DNA of 64,000 bases, from the NCBI GenBank assembly GCA_030407085.1, contig CM059587.1:34693001-34757000 (forward strand), given 5' to 3'. How positions within the stretch are numbered: the stretch's first letter is position 1; each line of letters opens with the position of its first letter. The position numbers were made by a program, and so were the translations under genes. The notes beneath the pieces were generated by a model. It was not told the origin of the DNA. It worked only from the letters and a program-made list of their open reading frames with translations, and searched no databases. Shown here in pieces: positions 56,561 to 64,000 of this stretch. This DNA is from Trichopria drosophilae (Eukaryota; Arthropoda; Insecta; Hymenoptera; Diapriidae).

Positions 56561-58500
56561 ATTATTAGCGCCCAACAACGATTCTCGACGCGATTGGAAA
56601 AAAAAACTTTGTACCGTTGAGAAATCTATATAAATTCAGATTTCCGTTCATTACACTGCCATGCGTAAAATTTACAATTAGGAACGCGCTTCGGAGGATC
56701 GATTCGTGGGCGTTCAACCGAACATTTTTGTAAACGATTTTTCACATTTTCAAAATTACAATATAAAGAAAACAAATATTTCTGTGTAGTCTTTGTTATT
56801 TTAAGTTGGGTTCCCAGAAAATGTAGAAACGTTTGTTTGTACGAAGAATGAAAGCATACATCATCGACACGTTGTAATCATTCATATTTACTAGTACTGA
56901 AATTGCATTTTTTATAAGAAGTGACTAATATGATTTTCGCTACAGATGGCGTCATACTACTATTTTATGCATATTTATTTTGCAATAAGGCCTTTGTTTA
57001 ATTAAACGATTGGACATTTACCACTTTCCATGCACTACTGGTAAGTTATTAAATACTGACGTCAGACTTCTAGAACGAATACAGTGTTTTTTACATGATT
57101 TTATTTAATAACAATCAAGATGTAATTGTCAGTTGACTGTAGATTTTATAGTTGTTATTTCTCATCTTGGTGACGACCATTTCCTGTTTAATGACGAGGA
57201 ATTTTACCAAGCTATCGACGTATAGCAACCAGAAAAGGTAATTTTTATTGTTTTTATTTTTTTTTACGGTAAGTACTTAATTTATTTGATGGTAAGTCAT
57301 ATCCTTAAAATATGGTTTCTACAAAAACATTTGAAGGAAAAAAGAACCAAACACGAAGAGGAATGAGGTGTACGAAAAACATTTTTAAAATTCGTATTAT
57401 GTTCTTTTTACCAAAAGAAGTCTCTGAAATTATCGGAATTGACCAAAAACGCTTTTTGCAAATATCATGCCGTTTTTCGCCAATTTTGTGGGATTAAGGG
57501 CTCCTTTTGGGCTCAATTTTCATGGAATCTCAATGGATTAGGGGTTAAATTGTCCGTTTGTTCAAGGGCTCCAACTTCCTTGTAGTGATATTTCATTAGC
57601 TATTTAGCAAAATGAGATAAACGCAAAAACCCGCAAAATTGGAATTTTTCCCCTTTTCATGACTACAGCAAGACAAATATTCATTTTAGGTCAAAGAGCC
57701 TCAGATATGAATAATTGTGGAGTTTCAAAGTGATTTTAAAATGTGCCTAATTTTGTTAAGAAGAGGTTCTCATCAAGCTCGACCAAAAAATTGATTTTTT
57801 TTGCTTAAAAATTAAAATACGCGTCTGAAAGCTGTTTTGACGAAATTAATTTTTCTTTAAAGTTATAGCAAAAAAACAGGAGGCACCTTTTTATGCGTAA
57901 ATGGACTCTACACGGCAGCGCGTGTTTTCCGTAACTTTAAACGTGTTTTTCTCGAAACCATATTTTTAAAATCGGGCGACACGCTATCTCAAAAACTACG
58001 GCATATATCGCTGCGTTTTTTATTTTAAAGTTTATTAAATTTAAGGGAGCCTGAACCTAAATGCAGACGACTATTATTATTATTTTAATTTTTATATCGC
58101 GTTTAAAAGCCAAAAAGTATATGAAACAAATACATGTTTTTGTTTGAAAAGTCCACTATTTTTTAAATTTATTTATTTTTTTTTATTTAAGTTTCATAGA
58201 CGGACTTTATAGCCCTTACAAAGAATACAGTACTTACGCCGATTTTGACATTTTTTTAGCTGAATAGGTTCAATATCCTGTAAATACTATATATTTTATA
58301 AAAAAAACTTCAATTTTTTAGTTCAGATGATATTTGGAAGCTTTGCAGTGTCGCCCGCTTTCGTACCTTTTATTTAGGCAACAGTTTTTAGAAATAAATA
58401 AACTATTGCTTTTACGATATTATACACTATACAAATTTGTAAACATACTTGAAATGGGTGCACTTCAAAAACACGACAAATCATAAAACCGACACATAAA
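56561..58500. other. Gene-free stretch, repeat-derived in part
   Basis: A zone at 57420-57680 echoes the intron-1 transposon (attagctatttagcaaaatgagataaacgcaaaaac). The rest is AT-rich without recognisable features; the 61-codon frame at 57312 is not supported. Confidence 0.4.
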
Positions 58501-58504
58501 AAAA

Positions 58505-58830
58505 ACAGGCATTTCAAAATGCAGACATTAAAAACTAGACATTTCAAAATACAGACATTCAAAAACCAGATATTTCAAAATATAGACACATCCGATTGGT
58601 GCGTTCACTAAATAAATAAATGATCTCCGGTCATCGCCCTTGAGTCTGACAGGAAGGTCATTTCAAGGTCAAAAATGTTTGACCCAGGAATTTTAATTTT
58701 GAAGGTCACTAGAAGGTCAAATTAGTTTGGGTGCACCTAAAAAATCCGACAAATCTCAAAACACACATTCCAAAAACCAGACGATTCCAGAAACCAGATA
58801 TTTAAAAACCCCTTGAAATCATACTTAATA
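58505..58830. repeat. Degenerate tandem 'gacatttcaaaatacagacattcaaaaac' repeat
   Basis: At 58505-58590 the phrase acatttcaaaatrcagacattmaaaaacyaga repeats about three times. Related words (aaccagacgattcc, aaccagatatttaaaaa) return at 58780-58810. Between them 'gaaggtca' recurs several times (58652-58720). Confidence 0.55.
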
Positions 58831-59484
58831 AGTATAAAAAAAAAGTGAGTGCTTTATTTACTTCATTCCATGGAACAAAATTCGAAAAATCGTGTTATTT
58901 TGGCTCGCTGGATCAGAACCTCCCCTTAAGATAACTTTCATCAAAATACAATCAGATCAAGATATACTGGTAACATCAAGATACCAGAAATATTTTAATA
59001 CAACGTAAATAACGCCATTTTGAAGACGCCATCTTATAATTTAAATCGTAATATTGACCAACTTTTAATAAAACTCATTATGCCACAGGATTCTGAGGCC
59101 TGACACGATCCCGGAACTCCCCAAAAAAATTGCAGTTTACTAAAAAAGTTTCTGATTTTTTACACGTTTTTTTCCGTTTAAATAGTCATATTTAAAAAAA
59201 TGGACTTCAGATTAAAATAGAGCATATCCAAAAACTATAGGAAACCTTCATTTCATAAGAATATCCAAACATATCCATACATTTATGGAGGATGAAAACC
59301 AGCGACAAATTTTGTCGTTTCGGAACGAAACGGGTTAAATGTAAAGATGTTATATTGTATATTGGCAATTTAAATTTGATGAATTTTACATTATATGTAG
59401 GGGAATATCGTCGGGCTTGTACACATTTTTTACTCTTGTCCGTAACTAGAGTTTTAAAAAGAATTCGGAGTATTGTCATTAATA

Positions 59485-59927
59485 CCCAACGGGCACGAAG
59501 AACCCAAATGTTTCTAAAACGTTTTTAGAATGTTCCAGAAATTATTAATGTTTTATGGATTTATAACACGCATTTATATACATATTTATATAGCTGGCAG
59601 ATCTATAATCATACACAACTGGTAGCTATAAAATTTGGCTAAATATTTTACGCAGAGTCGTCACACCTCTCCAATATAGCTGGATTGGTTATGTTATATA
59701 CGGCTCAATTTACGTGTCTACCATAACCATACAATAGAGCTGTTTCCACAGCAGCCCTTCAATATGGCTACGTTAGGGCGATTTAGACCTGTGCCTCTGA
59801 AATTTTTTTTCCGTGTCTGCTTTTCGGTTATCAGCTTTTCAGCAAAGGTAACAATTTCCTTATGGTTCAACTTTTAGAATGTTCCAGAAACGTTTTAGAA
59901 ACATTTGGGTTCTTCGTGCCCGTTGGG
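59485..59927. mobile_element. TA-flanked MITE (CCCAACGGGCACGAAGAAC ends)
   Basis: CCCAACGGGCACGAAGAACCCAAATGTTTCTAAAACG follows TA at 59483-59484, and its complement ends before TA at 59928-59929. The inverted repeats run about 55 bp including GAATGTTCCAGAAA. The interior has atatggct-type words (59660-59780) shared with the foldback at 23186. No coding sequence. Confidence 0.75.
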
Positions 59928-59995
59928 TAGTTTAAAAGGTTGAACCATAAGGAAATTGTTACCTTTGCTGAAAAGCTGATAACCGAAAGCATATT
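59815..59995. repeat. Inverted repeat overlapping the preceding MITE's right end
   Basis: 'gcttttcggttatcagcttttcagcaaaggtaacaatttccttatggttcaac' at about 59818-59872 is followed, beyond the MITE end, by its complement at about 59939-59990. The 65-bp MITE terminus thus sits in the loop of a 53-bp stem. Confidence 0.75.
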
Positions 59996-60426
59996 GGGAT
60001 TGGACTGCGCATACGCAAAAAATCTCCGCTTCTGCGCATATTATGAGACTTTTATGATATAATGATTGGCAAATAGTCTTGGTAGACAACCAATCGTCAT
60101 CGAGTGGAATGCCTGTGCGTCAAAAAGTTAGTGGTTTGCGCAATTCATGAAAATTCATTTTTTTACTTACCTCGTACATCCGAACGGAAAAATCATGGAA
60201 CTTGATAAAATATAATAATTTCTTTGCATAAGTTCAGATTAAATCTCTTTATTCGTTTTACTTTCTGTGCACGGAGCTTTAAATTCGAAACAAAATTCGG
60301 AAGAAACTGTGTAGAAGGACAAATTTTTCCATTCATATCCAAGGGGTTTTTACGGTGTATAGATGCAATTATGATTTTAAACTAATAACGAAAGCTACCA
60401 CTATGGCATGTCGTGTTGATGCACCA

Positions 60427-62340
60427 TGAAAAAGATTCAATAGACGGGCAGTTTCATGGTGGGATAAAAATCTCATCGTGCTCAAAAGGAAGGCACACAG
60501 AGTAAGAAGGACATATCAAAAAGAGGCGGATCTATAGCACGTACATCTGAAAGAGCACAGGAGAATCAACTTTGAATATAGTATAAGATTTGCAAGCCAA
60601 ACGAAAATAAAAAAAATGGTAGAAATACGTTACCATTATTGACAACATCAATCCATGGGGTTTCGCATACAAAATGTGAATATATAAAAGCAATATCAAA
60701 ATCGATGAAAAATACACAAACAGCTGACAAGAAAAATACGAGGAGTTTCTCAGGACTTTTCCCGGATGACGGCCGAGACGAAGAAACCGAGATGCGCAGA
60801 CGGACCAGGACGGATTTTGAAACCCCTTCACCAAGTCGAGTAAGAACTTTAACTATTGAAGAGCTTGACACGACAATAAACAAACTAAAGATGAAATTAT
60901 TAAAGCAGCCATAATAATAATAAAACATGATGATATTTTCAAATACGTGTCTGAAACAGGAAGTCTTTGTAAATCAATATAAAAATGCCATAGTAGTCAA
61001 AATTAAAAAAGGAGCCGACAAAAATCCAACTGATCCGCTGACGTATCGGCCTGTCTGCCTAAAACTCCTGGAAATGCTAATCCTCATGAGACTAGAAAAG
61101 ATTATATAACCAAAACTTGGCCATCTTTCTTGACATCAAGAAAGCTTTTGACAAGGTCGAGTGTAATACATGAAATTAAGAGTTTCGACAGCCCCAAAGA
61201 GCCTTTTTTTTACCAAATCATTGAGAGCTATCTGAATAATAGAAAAGTCATGACGCAATGGGGATAAAACGTAGCTATGAAAATCACCAACAGAAGATGC
61301 CTGCTTGGCACGGTACAAGGATCTACCCTATAGGATGTAAACTTTTACTAGGACTTGAATGAACTACAAAGGCAAACAACAGTAGCATAGCTGGCTGATG
61401 ATCAGATAATCCTTATCAATGAAAAAAATAAAGCAGACCTTACTAAGAAAGTACTAGCAGCAGTAAAACATGTGAGAGCACCACACAAATGTGAAATTTT
61501 ATAACTAAAAGGTTCAGCTGTTTTCAAACCAAAAGCGAGATTTGAAATTGACCGAACAATCATGAAACACACAGATAAATTCAAATATCAATGAATAACC
61601 TTCGAACAGAACCTGAAAGTAAAAGAAAACGTTATCAGCCTTGCAAATAAGACACAAATTTAATTCATTGCGTAGCACGTCTAGAAGAGATTTGGGCTGC
61701 AGTTCGTAACAATGTTGAAAATATACAAGGGTTTGTTCCTTCCAATCGTTGACTACGTGTCCTCCGGTTAGGAAGTCAAAATGACCGGATGGGATAGAAA
61801 TAAACTAACGATGGTAAAAAGATATGTTCTAAAAAGAACAACTGGAGCATATAAAACGATATCTGTAATGGGACTGGCAATAATTGCGGAATATTACCAA
61901 TTGATTCTGAAATCAACAGGAGAACATACGGCTATAAAAGATGAAAAAAGTTAAATTCAAAATAGAAGAAATTAAATGTGCTAAAAAATCAAATCCTGCA
62001 GCGTCTATTAGACACTTGGCGAACTCGCTGAAACGAGATAGAATGAGGTAGAGACAAAGGCTTCCTAGATATTAGAACACGCCTGAAACAAAAATGGATT
62101 ATAATAAATTACTTGACAAGCCAATTCCCATCTGGACATGAAAAATTCCAAAGCTGGAAACCAAAGATTAGCATTGATTAAAGCGCAGACCAATGAACAA
62201 GTGGAAAAACGAAAAAAGCTGAACACATATTAACTGAATGTCGCAAAGCTGAGGAGATTAGAAAAGACACCAATCTTCTCCTTTTCAGGAGTATAAACTG
62301 TAATTTCTGCAGCATAATTCATGGATCCCCGATTATGTAA
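60427..62340 (+). pseudogene. Heavily decayed R1-like non-LTR retrotransposon
   Basis: Fragments of an ORF2 appear in order in shifting frames. They are RRAVSWWDKNLIVLKRKAHRVRRTYQ (linker after the endonuclease, TGGTGG at 60457-60462), LTIEELDTTINKLK (60850), KIKKGADKNPTDPLTYRPVCLKLLE (RT fingers, 61000), FLDIKKAFDKVE (motif A, Asp at 61132-61134), LLGTVQGSTL (motif B, about 61305), LADDQIILI (motif C, 61391 on), GLFLPIVDYVSSG and KRTTGAYKTISVMGLAIIAE (thumb and beyond). Near 62220 comes AEHILTECRKAEEIRKD, a remnant of the Cys-His end. Stops and shifts are frequent, so it is inactive. It is far older than the element at 2211-3888. Confidence 0.75.
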
Positions 62341-62344
62341 GAAT

Positions 62345-64000
62345 GAAATGAATAATTCAAAATGGCCATAAAACTGTGATGTATCCACTGATCAGCAGTA
62401 ATGTGAGAGACGGTGTTTGCGTGATCCAATAACATGCAACAGGCATTACTAAAATAATTGATGTTATCGGTATGGCTTAAAAAAACGGTTTTATAAAGTT
62501 ATAAAATATATTTCTTAGTAGGTTTCACAACTAATAACTCGGTAAAATAAATATATTGTCATCTTTATTATCTTGGGAAATTGTTACAAGTTTTTCTACA
62601 TATTTTCTGTTTAGGATTAAACAATTTTCTTTTTACAATTTATCAAATATACAGACGTTTTATGTTTTATGAATATTCGTATTCGTCGTTTTTTGCGTAA
62701 TTTTTATGTACAATTGTGATTTTATCATTATATATTAATAATTTATTTAAAATTTTATTTAACCCCCTTTAACAAATTGGTTAATCAGAATGTCACTTTA
62801 TTAAGCATCTTCTATTGCTTGCATCGATAAATTCAATGACATGTTTTGCAAGATCCGCAAAACACAAACTTTGATACATCTGTTTATAAAATATAAATAA
62901 ATCTATTTCGCGAAATAACTATTCCGAAGATTTCTGGTTTTGGAATTGATAGGTTCGACAAATATGAAAGATTTTACGAACGTTAACAACAAATTAGTAC
63001 TGTACAAGTTGTATACTATCTTACGTTGTTATTTTAAGCGTAAAAATCTCTACAAACTTTACGCAGTTTTCGATTCGATAAAGACGTTACGGGTCTTATC
63101 CTTCACCGCAGACAATCTTCTTTTTTTTTTGCGTAATTAAACATAAATATAAAACTTTTTCACAATAACTGCATAACATAATATTTATTTCGCTGCATAA
63201 ATACTTTTATGTATACGTAGTCATTAACGATAATACTTAGTCTTATTGCACAACAAAACCAGAATTGACAGTCGTGATTTCTACATTTTATCTTGAATTT
63301 ATTAAAAAATAGAAATAATCACCCAAAATATTGACATCTTTAATGATTATTGAAATTAACGAAATCGCTCTGGCAAAAATCGGAATTTATGGAAAATATA
63401 ATCCTCTCTTATATTCTATTAGGATCTGACATGAAGCATGCGGTGCCTAACGGCAAAACGCAAAAGCTGTGACAGCTTTACCGCATTCTTGGATGGATAT
63501 ACACCGGAAAGCTACGAATGTTATTAACACGAGTGTTGCACAAAATTATGTAGCTTTGGCAAGAATGCAGACGTGAATATCGATAGAAGTGTGCTGTAAA
63601 CGGTTGTGATGACAATGGCACTGACATGGATGACAAAACGAGGACAAGGAGTAAACAACTCATGAAGGATATTATAAGGATGAGAAAGAAATAATGTTGG
63701 CGAGTTATAAGATACTGAGGATCTTGACGCATGGCGACGTGTAATGACGTAGAAAAGTATGCTTTAACGAATTAGTCGCTGGTGAGGATGTCGAGCATGC
63801 GAAGAAAAAATGAATTTTTTGCTGTTAGATTTGAACCAGCGTAGTAAATACTTCATAAATTAATGAACACATTTCATAAAATTAAACTTCTGTCCATAGA
63901 AAACTATACCAAATTTGGACTTCTCTCCGCCATATTGGAACATTTAACATAAGCACACCTTCAGTTAAGGTATTCTAATATTTTTACCTTACCGTCGCTA
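62345..64000. other. AT-rich stretch, nothing recognised
   Basis: No gene, RNA gene or complete transposon seen. A word of the aatggcgg type (tccgccatattgg) lies at about 63927. The minus open frame at 63478-63732 has no recognisable features. Confidence 0.4.

Noticed and set aside
60639..60914. 91-codon plus-strand frame taken as a separate gene
   Set aside because: It contains TIEELDTTINKLK, part of the decayed R1-like ORF2, so it belongs to that pseudogene.

Overview
This looks like an insect nuclear genome window. It is AT-rich, has small GT-AG introns, contains R1-clade non-LTR retrotransposon remnants, many TA- or TTAA-flanked foldback MITEs, and an arthropod TATA plus TCAGT initiator promoter. 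A hymenopteran is my best guess from the overall repeat style, but nothing here proves the order. It is mostly transposon-derived and intergenic DNA with one clear host gene. Layout: 0.26-4.1 kb holds pogo-like MITEs, one of which encloses a long (CA)n array carrying a 5'-truncated R1-clade retrotransposon. A small minus-strand two-exon candidate gene (4139-4533) is squeezed between two MITEs. 4.6-8.9 kb has a foldback MITE, a truncated SINE, degenerate tandem repeats and two kinds of long inverted-repeat element. 9-18 kb is AT-rich DNA with a piggyBac-like MITE, dispersed gtaaaat/attttac palindromic elements and a full SINE with target-site duplications. A heat-shock-type promoter with no recognisable gene behind it lies at 18.49-18.6 kb. 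19-42 kb is gene-poor. It holds more MITEs, a second TATA/initiator promoter (26.4 kb), a cluster of perfect hairpins (29.46-29.63 kb), a decayed satellite with younger insertions (32.27-33.54 kb) and GC-richer islands with homeodomain-type sites. The main gene runs from 42916 to 56130 on the plus strand. It has eight coding exons encoding an SLC26A11-like sulfate/anion transporter: an SLC26 transmembrane core followed by a cytoplasmic STAS domain. All junctions are GT-AG and phases match, giving about 634 aa if the last 102-bp intron is spliced and 600 aa if it is retained. Its introns hold a GGGTGTCCCA-ended transposon (intron 1), gtaaaat elements (intron 3), three TTAA-type foldbacks and a telomere-like C-rich tract (intron 6). 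Downstream, 56.2-64 kb holds another homeodomain-site island, nested MITEs and a heavily decayed second R1-like retrotransposon (60.43-62.34 kb). The most notable items are: the R1-clade element sitting in (CA)n on both sides, as expected for a microsatellite-targeting family; the palindromic gtaaaat family with changing arms; the orphan heat-shock promoter; the small gene between MITEs; and the two possible C-termini of the transporter.
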